A DNA stretch of 64,000 nt from Ustulina deusta (lineage: Eukaryota; Ascomycota; Sordariomycetes; Xylariales; Xylariaceae): NCBI GenBank assembly GCA_023159155.1, contig JAJNNX010000029.1, positions 62,001 to 126,000 of the forward strand, given 5' to 3'. Of this stretch, positions 21,130-31,198 are shown one piece after another (within the stretch, counting starts at the first letter, position 1; the number at the start of each line of letters is the position of its first letter). The position numbers and the translations under genes were made by a program. A model generated the notes under the pieces. That model did no database searches and had not been told where the DNA came from. It saw only the letters and a program-made list of their open reading frames with translations.

Positions 21130-23469
21130 ATGGACAGTCGGATTCTCCCCATTGGAAGCGGGGGGCTATACCTTTACTCGAGCCTGCCATCGCCTACCCA
21201 CACCCGTCTTTTAGAGCTCCAGCCGTCTGACAACCCCACCTCCGAGCTGCGATGCCGCCTCCACTGCCTCGATTTGTATGATGTAGATAGTCCACTCTAC
21301 GAAGCCGTCTCCTACACATGGGGAGACGAGGCATTCTCGCGGGTGCTCTGGATCGAGGACAATGGAAGCGGCTCAAGCCGGCTGCTAGTCACACCCAATC
21401 TTGCTGATGCGCTGTGCAGGTTTAGACGCCGGGCCGCACCGCGATTTATCTGGGCTGACGCTGTCTGTATCAATCAAAAGGACGATGTTGAAAAAGGCAC
21501 CCATCTCCCTCTAATGACCCATATCTACCGAGGAGCAGCTGCAGTCTTGGTCTGGCTCGGTCGCGGTCAGGAGGAAGAACAGACTCTCGCGCGCATCAAC
21601 ATGCTAGGGCGGCTCACTCGTGGGCAATCTAGACCACTTTCTGACTCACACCAACAAGAACTGGCAACGTGTCTCCTGAGTCTGGTCCGTCTGCCCTGGT
21701 TCAGTCGCCGGTGGATTATCCAGGAAGTCGTAATGAACTCAGACATCGTCATTTTCTGCGGCGCACAACAGTCGTCTTTTCTACGTCTTGTTCATGCCTT
21801 TCTGTGGATGTCATCGACGGAGTGGAAATTATCGAGGGAAGCGAGCGGCCTCATAGCCATTTTCGATCTCTGGAACTGGTGGACGTTGCAGCAGAATTTT
21901 GAAGCTGCATGCGGCCTGCTAAGACTGATTGAGGAATTCGATCACTTTGGGTGTGCTGATGGCAGGGATCGTGTTTTTAATCTGGCCGCCTTGGCCGATG
22001 ATGTTGATCTCCACACGACTGCAAAGGAGCCACCTAGTTCCCTCGGATGGTCCCGTGAGGTTGTAGTTGACTATAATAAATCTGTGAAAGAAATCTATAT
22101 GTCGACGGCACAGATGATAGCCAATTCTGGCTATCTGCAATGGGTTCTGTGTCAGGCCATGATGCGCTTCGATCCTACCAGTTCCGTCATTCTGCCGACA
22201 TGGGTTCCGGATTGGCGGAACCCGATTCAACGTCGCCTATTTTGGGACGTCGACTATACCACCACGCGTATTGGGGACAAGGATTCCTACAATCGTGGAT
22301 CTAGTTGGGATCCTGATTGTAAGATATGGAGTCTTGCCAAAACCGGCATTTACCTCTTGAGGGCCAAATTCAACTGTGTCGAAAATTGGCGATCTTCAAT
22401 TCCAGATCAGTATGTTGACGACTGGGATATTTACAATCGCTTAGGAGAAGTGGTCAACACCGATGACAGGGGGTTACTACCAGACGATTCCTGGGCTTTT
22501 GACCTCACGGCTTCGTTAGAAAACAATGCTATCGCACCCATGGTCATCACTTGGAAGGGCGAACACTTTCCGAATATGGATGAGTACTCTGGTGTATCAA
22601 AGTGGGTGAAGTCTACGTTTTCAACCGTTTGGGGACGTGTACTCGAGTCTCTCGCCGAGGGGGAGAGTATACCGGGAGATGCGGCACTCCAGCAGCAGGC
22701 TTGGGATACGTGTATCGACCGCTTCACTTGGGTCATCACGGCTGGTGGAAAGTTTCTTGATAGCCTCGATGCAGAACAACAGCAAGACCTGGCTCGACTT
22801 TGCGACTTGTCAGAGGAAGACTGGTCGCATCCAAGTACGCACCAACCTGCGCCTGGTGAGAGCGGAGACATGGACTCATTGCAAGAAGACCAGAATAGCA
22901 AAGATACTATTCAAAGCTGGAAACTGAGCAGTATTGTGCGCCGCCTTGTTCGCGGCACAACGCCAAACTCTCCAGGGCTGAATGGACTGTTCGTGTTGAT
23001 TGCTAATACCATGAAGAACCGCTGCTTGTTTACGTGCGAAGTAGGCTGGAAGCCGGCATGCGGGCTAGCAGCAGATATCTTGGGCATAGGTACAACCCGC
23101 GCGAAGGAGGGGGACAGGGTCCTATCATTCCCCTCGAGAGATGATGATAAGCTCACATGGGCAAGGACATTCCTCGTGCGCGAAACCTCTTTAAACTCAA
23201 GCCGCGACCGAGACAACGCTCTTGAGGAAATACTAAATCAACATGGCAGGTGCCGGAACCAACAAGGTCCTCCTCCTGCATACGAGATTATAGGGGACTG
23301 CTTCCTCAGTACGACGCGCTGGGTGTCGCCGATTCGAGGGCTGCAAGCAAAAAGGTGGGACATTGACTACGACTTCGACTATCATTATCGACTACATGAA
23401 TATTCTGCAACTGGCCGATTAGATAACAGAAATTCAAAATCACGCCAATATGATATTATCCTAGTGTAG
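21130..23469 (+). CDS. HET-domain (heterokaryon incompatibility) protein
   Basis: A 779-residue intronless ORF. The HET domain (PF06985 type) occupies roughly residues 57-200: YEAVSYTWGDE (57-67), VTPNLADALCRFR (about 88-99), FIWADAVCINQ (106-116), IYRGAAAVLVWLG (about 132-144) and WFSRRWIIQEV (190-200). The C-terminal half is the less conserved part of such proteins and ends with YEIIGDCFLSTTRW near residue 715. The family is known for triggering non-self recognition cell death after fusion of unlike hyphae. No transmembrane or NACHT segment is present in the protein. A NACHT/STAND fragment lies 460 bp upstream in opposite orientation. All core motifs are intact, so the gene may be functional; its allelic partner is unknown. 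Confidence 0.93.
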   Translation: MDSRILPIGSGGLYLYSSLPSPTHTRLLELQPSDNPTSELRCRLHCLDLYDVDSPLYEAVSYTWGDEAFSRVLWIEDNGSGSSRLLVTPNLADALCRFRRRAAPRFIWADAVCINQKDDVEKGTHLPLMTHIYRGAAAVLVWLGRGQEEEQTLARINMLGRLTRGQSRPLSDSHQQELATCLLSLVRLPWFSRRWIIQEVVMNSDIVIFCGAQQSSFLRLVHAFLWMSSTEWKLSREASGLIAIFDLWNWWTLQQNFEAACGLLRLIEEFDHFGCADGRDRVFNLAALADDVDLHTTAKEPPSSLGWSREVVVDYNKSVKEIYMSTAQMIANSGYLQWVLCQAMMRFDPTSSVILPTWVPDWRNPIQRRLFWDVDYTTTRIGDKDSYNRGSSWDPDCKIWSLAKTGIYLLRAKFNCVENWRSSIPDQYVDDWDIYNRLGEVVNTDDRGLLPDDSWAFDLTASLENNAIAPMVITWKGEHFPNMDEYSGVSKWVKSTFSTVWGRVLESLAEGESIPGDAALQQQAWDTCIDRFTWVITAGGKFLDSLDAEQQQDLARLCDLSEEDWSHPSTHQPAPGESGDMDSLQEDQNSKDTIQSWKLSSIVRRLVRGTTPNSPGLNGLFVLIANTMKNRCLFTCEVGWKPACGLAADILGIGTTRAKEGDRVLSFPSRDDDKLTWARTFLVRETSLNSSRDRDNALEEILNQHGRCRNQQGPPPAYEIIGDCFLSTTRWVSPIRGLQAKRWDIDYDFDYHYRLHEYSATGRLDNRNSKSRQYDIILV

Positions 23470-24196
23470 CTATCTATTCCGTCGAATAGCGAACTAATAT
23501 CTCCAGCGTAGACAATGTGTAGTGTGATAGAAAAGATTTCAACAAGTAAAACATCGGATGGCTGAGATAGCGGCGGGATCACTGTGATTATAATGTTACA
23601 AGTCTTCGCGTAAAAGGAATGGATATATGAACGTAGTCTTAACCATCGTACACTATCTAGTCGATTGTTATTGATGCCCTCTTTCTTAACGGAAGGAAGA
23701 TTAGCCGGGGCAAAATGGTGGGATATTGGAAACAAGTTTTGCTGCCACAGTATGTTCCCTGGGATCTTGCACAATTTCCACCGCTGTTGAATCTGAGCCC
23801 GAGTCTGCCTCTTCGTCGCACATAGCACCGTGCATCACAGTTCCTAGGCGTACCCTCCGTAGTAGGCCATATCAAGTAAATGGGTGACTGGTAATGCTAG
23901 CGGCGTACATCTGTGGCTATATAACTATACAGTGCCCCTACAAGGTACCTGTATATATGCTTCATACGCTACCTAGGTAGCCATAAACTGCACACACCTT
24001 CAAAGCCCGGTTCTCTACATAGCTTGGCGGAGCTCACGGTCATGAACGGCCGACGTGCAAGCGCCCTTGGCCGGGTCGGCAAGTTGAGATATGGCAAATG
24101 CAAGAGCCCTCGAGTAGATAGCTGGCTGTGCTGCTGGTCGGGGTTCTAGCCATATCGATATGTGAAAGGGAAACGCTTATAAAAGCACTCAATTGA
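23470..24196. other. Intergenic region, HET gene to DUF427 remnant
   Basis: About 0.73 kb without a credible coding frame. A TATAAAAG box at 24178-24185 lies only about 12 bp before the open DUF427-like frame, which is too close for it to be the promoter of a complete gene but suitable for the internal ATG at 24305. Confidence 0.4.
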
Positions 24197-24544
24197 GCAT
24201 ACTACCTGCCGCCAGCGTCCATCCGCGTTCCGCTGACCCCGACATCACAGTCGTCGATTTGCAAGTGGAAAGGACAGGCCACGGACTATTCCACCAGCGA
24301 TGACATGGACGGCGTCGTCGCAAATCGCACATGGTCGTACAACACTCCTACCGGGCCCTTTGTAGCTATCACAAGGTACCTATCGTTCTACGCCGGGCCG
24401 AGGGATTGCTTCGTAGGCGATGAAAAGGCCGAGCCGCAGCCGGGCGACTTGTACGGGGGTTGCGTGACAAGCGACATCGACGGGACAGTCAAGGGACGCA
24501 TGGGGAACTTGGACCCCGTGTGGTGTAAAAGACTTGGCTTGTAG
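24197..24544 (+). CDS. DUF427-like protein, N-terminally incomplete
   Basis: The frame is open from 24197, just after a TGA at 24194-24196, to the stop at 24544. It reads YYLPPAS, then ICKWKGQATDY, RTWSYNTP, YLSFYAGPRDCFVGDEK and PQPGDLYGGCVTSDI. This order is the signature of fungal DUF427 proteins (CPWKG, W-Y-P, YVAFY, PGDFYGGWVTS), small proteins of unknown function. The N-terminal part of the domain is missing: either an upstream exon I cannot place, or a truncation. The first ATG in frame is 24305, giving only 79 residues, and TATAAAAG stands at 24178-24185. Trp is replaced by Cys in the usual GGWVTS. I judge it more likely a decaying gene than an intact one. Confidence 0.6.
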   Translation, partial: AYYLPPASIRVPLTPTSQSSICKWKGQATDYSTSDDMDGVVANRTWSYNTPTGPFVAITRYLSFYAGPRDCFVGDEKAEPQPGDLYGGCVTSDIDGTVKGRMGNLDPVWCKRLGL

Positions 24545-27500
24545 CCTAGCTGGTACATAGGTATTGATTGTAGGACCTTTGGTGTCGTCTGTGCTGGAGC
24601 TGCCTCGAGAATTCATTCGCCTACATTAGGTAGTTCATCGCATAACTAGACCTCACACGCGATATACTCGTGTACGCCGTTCGTATACGATGCGTATAAT
24701 ACCTAGTATAAGTCCCAGGCATTCCATCATCTTTACATAGTGTCGCGTCATGGCATGCCGACCGCGCGCTCGAGCCAGAACGCGGCGGAATTACGCAGTG
24801 CGCCACGACACTGAAACAAGGGGGTTTTCGGGTAAGACCGGTTTCCGAAATGTTTGACCTCAAGGAGTTGGATCTGTGGGGGCGACACGGAAAACCCGAG
24901 GCGGATTCTTACTGTGTAGTGTAGTGTAGTGCACCAATCCTTTTCATTAATATGCGACTGTACATATACGGCGTACGAACTAGAGGGTGCTCAATCAATG
25001 AAGGGGAGAGAGAGGAGAGAAGGAGAGATGCTTGGATTGGATCGTACCTAGTGTAGATCCGGAGAACGAATTGTTCCAGCCTATAGACAGTCTGGGTTAT
25101 GTTTTCAGCGCATCACACATGTGTATCGAGTCCGTCCGACGGAGCTCCTACACTATACGGAGGACGGTCTATACCAGATCAAGATTCATTTGAAGAAAGT
25201 GTGCATGCGGGTTGCATGCAATGTGATTCCTCAGTTACGTATTGCAGCCTGTTCACTACCTACACTGGTATTATTCATGATTGCATACTCGGCCTGGTCC
25301 TTCAGCTTCGTGTAGTATGCCTAGAAAGTAATGTACGCACGGGTCGAGTCTCGTCAGTCCTTCTAAATTGAGCATTTCTCCGTTACAACCAGCCAGGGGT
25401 ATTGTCGGATATGCGGGGAGGCCAAGGACAGAAATGTCGAGATCCGACGGGAATTTCGGGCCTTCCCTACACGCACTACACTACCTGCTCCCTTCTGTCG
25501 TATACTACTAAGTCCGTAGGTAGGTAGGTATAGGTAGATTATAGGTATATCCATTTACATTACATAGTGCGGCGGATGTGCTCATACTCATTCTTTACGC
25601 GGCACTTGAATGCGAGGGGAAGTGAAACGACGACGAAGTGTATCAGAACAGGGCAAGACTCAAGTAGGTAGATTGCCAATAAACCCAAGACAGCATCGTA
25701 AGACTGGAGGGATAGCAGAGCAGCGTAAGCTCTTTATTGATGGTGAGACTACACTACACTAAATAGGCAAGATTGCACACTAATTGGGGGGGAGGCTTAC
25801 ACTAGAAGGACCATGTACACACGTCAGCAGAGACGCTGTCAGTATACTTCTGAGCATTGATCATCATGGATGTTTGCCGATTGTTACTAGGTACTGTACC
25901 AGATGGCTGGTTGGCAATCTCAACTACCTAGATTGTCGGATGAATTTGTTACACCAGACAACGGAGCCAACGGAGCACAGGTGCTAAGGCGAATTTCATC
26001 GTGGTTCCGGAAAGGCGCATCACCGCTACTGTAAAGCGTGTAGTTTTGCGAGTCTACACTAATGCTTAGCGGCTCATCTCTGTGATGTGTTTGTAGTCTA
26101 CGCATTGATAAATAGTCTTAGTAGTAGGTAGAACAGTCTTAGTAGAACTTCCTAGATCGGAAGCGCTACCTCGAGAAGATTCGATACATTTGCCCTTGCT
26201 CGGTCACTCCCATTGTAGGTAAGCCCTTTTCGACACAAGATGAAGACAGTCTTCCGTCATGAATAAACCAATGGCTACATTCGATGCCGCTGTTTAGTGT
26301 AGACTAAGTGCTGTATCCCCATAGCAGAACCCATAACACCGGCTCGCCACTTGGCACTAATTCCACATAGTGTCGTTCGTATACTGACAGATAAGACATG
26401 ATGAAGAAGTGTTTTCCTGCAAGGAAAATGAAGAGAACCGGCTCTCTAGTGTAGGCATCCAATGTAGTTGGCCCTAGTCTCGCTCCGCAGCGGCCGCCAC
26501 GTCAATCGGGAGTATAGGCTATTCATCCGTCCAAGGAAGCAGCCAGATGCATGCTCGGAGCTGACGGTGAAATGACCAAATTGCCTGTAGGCCTTGCGTT
26601 ACCTCTTTATCATTATTGGTGAGCAATAGACATGGCTTGGCCGCTAACAATAAGCCATTATTCACATAGGGATAAGTGTAGGTTAGGTAGTAGGTAGTAT
26701 CTGGGAAAATTGCTCATTTGGATACCTACGCGGACCGAATGGGTGCATGGCGATGTTGCTCAACGGTAGGTCTTAGGTATTACCATAGGTACGGAACACG
26801 ACTGACACCTGTTGGGACCTCTTAGCGCAGTGTAAAGCCGTAGCGGCGTAAGACGAGATGCAAGCGAGTGGCACGTTGGTAGCTGATCTCGCTATTTTTG
26901 AAGCTTCTGCCATCCAACACTCCGACAGGATACCTACATCTAGCCTGCATATACTATCTAGGTAGTACTAATTATAACTACCGTCCCTCTACACTACAGT
27001 ACGGTACTGTGTAATGGGTAGGGACTCGGCTTGTCGACGAAGGGCCCCTTTTACCCAAGTCCTGTTTCTGTTCCTTTTTCTACCAACAAGGCTCGTGGGG
27101 GGCCGCAGACACCTCCCTCATCCCATACTACCTAGCCGTGGGTTACACACTACCTACCTACTTCATACCTCTCTCTCTGCTTTGATCTACGTATCGGGAG
27201 GTCGGTAGGTGGTGGGTCGCGGGGGAATGACACGCGTGTCCATCATTAATACACTACAGTACCGAGCATAGGTATGTAGGAAGTCGGGCGAGACTCTCCA
27301 TGGGTATGCGTAACAGATGTCTAAAATGGAAAATGTAAGTGAGTGAGCAGTGGATGGATACAGAATAACACCATCCTAGACATTCGTGATGAAAATGGGT
27401 GACGAGATGATGGGACGACTTGACGGTTACGACGAGATCCACTTGCCTCTTTCGGTCTGCTCCGCTCTCTTCTAATCCTCTCTTCTAATCCTCAGTGCAG

Positions 27501-28484
27501 ACTCTGTGGGAGTAGCTATACAAATAGCCTACCTACATGTATCGGTAGGCAGGCATGTGGTGTGCCATTGCTTTGTCGTCTTGGTTGTTGGTGTGTTAGA
27601 CATGTCTGCTGCACCCGAGGCTATCTAGGGATACATTATACATTGTTCGCGGTGTCTCTACCGAGTCGGCACCTGGGTTGGGAGGCAGTCGGATTCTCGG
27701 GGCCTTGTTCCACTACCTGTGTGCCAGAGACTTGGAACTGGAGGCGCTAGTGTCCACTGAGCTACGGCGAGTGTAGGCGTTGTGCAGCGCACAGATAGGG
27801 CCGAGGCCCTCCAATAAAAGGGCAACGCGGCCACCGCCCTTTTTAGCAGACATTCCTCCTGATTCCGCCCCGCTGTTCAGGGCGACTTCAGGGGGTACCT
27901 ACGCTAGTGCCCACCAGAGGTTTGTGGGGTCTAAGAGTGGCTGATTGTCTCAGGCTTGCTGACATAAGGCTCTTCAGGGGTGCCACTCAAGTGGCCACGT
28001 TGAACATAAAGGAGTTGGCTCCCCTCCTAGCTAGACTCTCCCTCCCACCCAACCAACAGAGAGCAGAGAGACGGAGACTTGGCAAAGGACACTCTGTCCA
28101 CAACCACCACAGTTGCTGCCTCGTCCCCACTCTGACCACTCACACCACGACTCTTTGACACACACAGCGGAGACCACTATTACATTGTCGCTATCACACT
28201 AGAGTTCATAGTCCTGCCCGTCTGATGGATTGACCTGAGTCATAGCCTCATTCCTGCAATGCTTAGGCAACCATGAAACCCACGGTATTTCATGTAGCAA
28301 GGAAGTAGGACGGCATCTCTTGGTCTAACCATCATCCTCATCATCATCACTTGAGCAAACAAACAAACACGCACGACAGTCGATACATCCCATCCATCCA
28401 TCGAGTTCATCCACACCCACGACTCATTAGTCAATTACCATCCAACACGCCGACACACAGCAGCTTGCCCACCCGCTACGCAAG
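24545..28484. other. Long intergenic region upstream of hacA
   Basis: Nearly 4 kb without a convincing gene; all frames are short and lack family resemblance. Short tandem tracts of CTAC/GTAG type recur: 24914-24931 (GTAGT units), 25516-25530 (GTAG units), 25743-25758 (ACTAC units), and dispersed CTACCTA near 26930, 27150 and 27530. The right end must include the hacA promoter and leader with a small upstream ORF. A long non-coding transcript or an orphan gene cannot be excluded. Confidence 0.4.
28273..28308 (+). promoter_or_regulatory. Candidate upstream ORF in the hacA leader
   Basis: ATG at 28273 opens an 11-codon reading frame (MKPTVFHVARK) ending in TAG at 28308, 176 bp before the hacA start. 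Upstream ORFs in hacA leaders, bypassed by 5' truncation of the mRNA under ER stress, are known in Aspergillus and Trichoderma. Whether the transcript here includes this position is inference. Confidence 0.4.
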
Positions 28485-29850
28485 ATGGCTACCTGGGAAG
28501 AAGACCAGCCGGCCTCCCGATTGTCGACTCCGACTCCCCAAGTCAAATTCGAGACATCCCCGGCCGAGTCCTTCCTGTCAACACCCAGTGGCGAGCTGTA
28601 TCCGTCTCTTTTCGACGACACCCCTACCACAACAATGGACCCTGCCGACAGCATCATGACCCCCGAGTCGTCCGTGGGCGATGAGGACTCCCCGAAGGTC
28701 TCAACCCCCGCAGCCACTCCGGCCGCTGACGGCGAGAAGAAGCCCGTAAAGAAGCGCAAGTCTTGGGGTCAGGTCCTTCCCGAACCCAAGACCAATTTGC
28801 CCCCCAGGTAAGCTAGCTGACCACACCCCCTCGCTTCCAACTCCCATAGACTCAACCGTGTGGTGCCAGGAAACGAGCCAAGACCGAGGATGAGAAGGAA
28901 CAACGACGTGTCGAGAGAGTCCTAAGAAACCGTCGCGCCGCCCAGTCCTCGCGGGAGCGCAAGCGACAGGAAGTCGAGGCCCTCGAGCAGCGCAACGCCG
29001 CTCTCGAGTCTGCCCTGCACAGCCAGCAACAACAAAACCTGGCTTTGATCGAGGAGCTGGCCAAGTTGCGGAGAAGCTCCGGCGTTGTGAGCCGGAGCTC
29101 CTCGCCTCTCGATGTTTTTCAGCCCTCTCCCCTCACTCTCTCGCAGGCTCTCTTCCAACACTCCGTAAACGGTACCGCCCAGACTCACTCAGGCATGATG
29201 GACGATTTCGTCCTCATGCCTGCAGAACAAGAGGAGACAGTAGATGGCACTGTAAATCTCGCCTCGATCTCTCCCGAGCTCAATCCCATTGCCGATTCAG
29301 ACGTGAATACGGCATCCACCACCACGACGGCTGAAACGGAAACCGTGACAGTTCCCTCGACCATGGCTACTCCTTCTGACGTGACACAACATCCAGCAGC
29401 GGTGTTGTGCGACCTGCAGTGTCCGTCAGTCGGAGCGCCGCCGTCGTGGGCAGCCAACACACAGATCTCGCCCCTCTTCCACCTGCAAACGTTGCTGATG
29501 GTCTCTTCGGTGCTGATTTCAGCCTGTTGCCGGCCTCTGACATTGATAACTGGGGCCCTCAAGGCCAACTTAGTCCTTCAACCGACCCCATCAGTTTTGA
29601 GTACAATCATTTGGCTAGTGACGCTACCCCCGAGCTTCCGGAGTTTGACATCAATCAGTTCCTCAGTGACGACGTCAGCGGTGCATCCGGCGCATCGGCG
29701 GTCCACGACTCGGTCATCCCGGGTCCCGACTCCACTTTCAGCTTCTTCGACTTTGAGAATCAAGTCTCTCCAGAAACTTTTAACCAGCAGCCCCATACTG
29801 GCGCGTCCACTCATGGATGCGACGATGGGGTTCTTGCGGTTGGTGTCTGA
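28485..29850 (+). CDS. hacA: HacA/Hac1 bZIP transcription factor of the unfolded protein response
   Basis: Exon 1 is 28485-28807. A normal 62-nt intron (28808-28869, GTAAGC...GCCAG) joins it to exon 2 at 28870. The diagnostic block KKRKSWGQVLPEPKTNLPPR, then KRAKTEDEKEQRR, leads into the basic region RVLRNRRAAQSSRERKR (about residues 123-139) and a leucine zipper with ALEQRN, ALESAL and ALIEEL. Near 29400 the frame reads AAVLCDLQC, the conserved site where IreA removes a short unconventional intron. Removing 20 nt (29417-29436) switches to the frame ending at 29850. That frame encodes an acidic C-terminus (LPEFDINQFLSDD) and ends GCDDGVLAVGV, giving 427 residues. Unspliced, the first frame stays open to 30175 (542 residues) with an unrelated basic end. 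It acts in the nucleus on ER chaperone and secretion genes. Confidence 0.92.
29417..29436 (+). other. Predicted 20-nt unconventional (IreA-spliced) intron of hacA
   Basis: The 5' cut site CTG|CAGT lies in a short hairpin (GAC-CTGCAGT-GTC) and fits the CNG|CNGN rule of Ire1 sites. Removing 20 nt from there joins ...CDL to AAVVGSQHTD and restores the conserved C-terminal frame; 20 nt is the length known for filamentous fungi. The 3' border is not fixed by sequence. Removing 23 or 26 nt would also give the right frame, and a canonical CCG|CCGT loop nearby would give 24 nt, which does not. Confidence 0.6.
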
Positions 29851-30175
29851 GGGACGCGATGATCGGGTCGACGAACTGGCAAATGGATCCCCGGGTATCA
29901 AGGGAGATCAGAGCCGTGGACCGCTGATGTGGCCAGATGGCACCAGCTTACCGTCCCGAGAGGTACTGCTCACATTATTGTGGGCTCTTAGAGTAGAAGA
30001 ACGGAAAATACGATTGCAGGAGACAAATGTCTCCTCGCCAAGTTCTCGACCCGGATCATGCGTCCTTCGAAAGAAGACATCAACAAACCAAACAACTGTA
30101 CTATGGGTGGGTGGAAAACGGAAAGGCGATGGCACGGCTAACAGTGGTGGGAAGCGGGTCCGTCTTGGTTTATAA
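29851..30175 (+). other. Extension of the unspliced hacA reading frame
   Basis: Past the spliced stop at 29850, the unspliced frame continues open to 30175. It overlaps the spliced C-terminal frame for about 414 nt before that. Its end is basic (KRKGDG, GKRVRLGL). A longer unspliced product is usual for filamentous-fungal HacA. Composition gives no sign that this tail has a function of its own. Confidence 0.5.
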
Positions 30176-31198
30176 GGCGCGGATCAAAACGGAGTATTGG
30201 TAACGGCGTCAAGGATCGTTACATGGCAGGGCCTAGCTCATTATTTTTCGTCCAGCAAAGTGTAGACATAACTCCGTGTGACAAATATCATCATTCTTCA
30301 TCAGAATCAAACTGCACCACGACATGTTTCTTGAATAATAGAGACCTCGAGTAGTGATGACTTGCCCCACCTGAAGGGCCATTTATACAACGTCTACCTA
30401 ATCGTACTCTGAAAATTAAACTCGACATACTACGGACGCGCTGCTAAATTATATGATAGGAAGGTACCCAATGCGAATGCTTTTCTTCACTGAGGCGGAG
30501 ATCATATGTTGAAATAGGTTCTAGACAAGCTAGGTAGATAGATATCTTCGATCGAAAAGAAGAGCTTGTGAGATATTTTCTCCCTATAGACAGACGTACG
30601 AAACTCGAAGAACATGCTAATCGAGTTCTTAGGTATCTTCTAATTGAATGACCTTCAACACATGCCATGAGACCAGGCCAGTCTCATTGTTTCCCAGAAC
30701 CACTTGGCTACCTGTAAGTACCTAGCGAGTAGGGGAGGATAAGAGGGGTTCAATCCCATAGCACTTCTACCTAGCCCTCTGCTGCGACAGGTCGCATCTT
30801 TACTGATACTTAGCGGCAAGGTAAGCCTTGTTCTTATTACGTCTCAAGCTTCCATTGTATCAATAGCACAAGTCGTAGAAAATACAACAGTTCCGTTCGT
30901 AAAGCAAGTTGAAACTGTGTTACTCAACCTTCGTGCCAGCGCCACGATATCTATATTTAGATACTGCTTGGCAAAGCAGGGCTTTTTCTCATCTGGCTGC
31001 CTGTTGCCGCCGAAGTATCCCTTCATGTCCATGATTAATTGCACGATCTGTTGCACCTCCTAAATGAATGCAAGTAGCATTTAGGTACTTCATTCAGTGA
31101 GTTCATTGTCAAGTACTCGATCACCTCAGAAATATTGAAACACCACCGGGAGAACGAAACTCCGTCCGTAGCCAGACTTTGGAGTGCACAGGGCGGCG
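30176..31198. other. Intergenic region, hacA to DUF726 gene
   Basis: About 1 kb holding the hacA 3' region and the DUF726 promoter. No coding frame or RNA gene is recognised. Confidence 0.45.

Noticed and set aside
22431..22901. 156-codon minus-strand ORF inside the HET gene
   Set aside because: It is an antisense shadow of the HET coding sequence, Ser-rich and without a domain.
25099..25371. 90-codon ORF in the gene desert upstream of hacA
   Set aside because: It is short, of low-information composition and without family resemblance; not supported as a gene.
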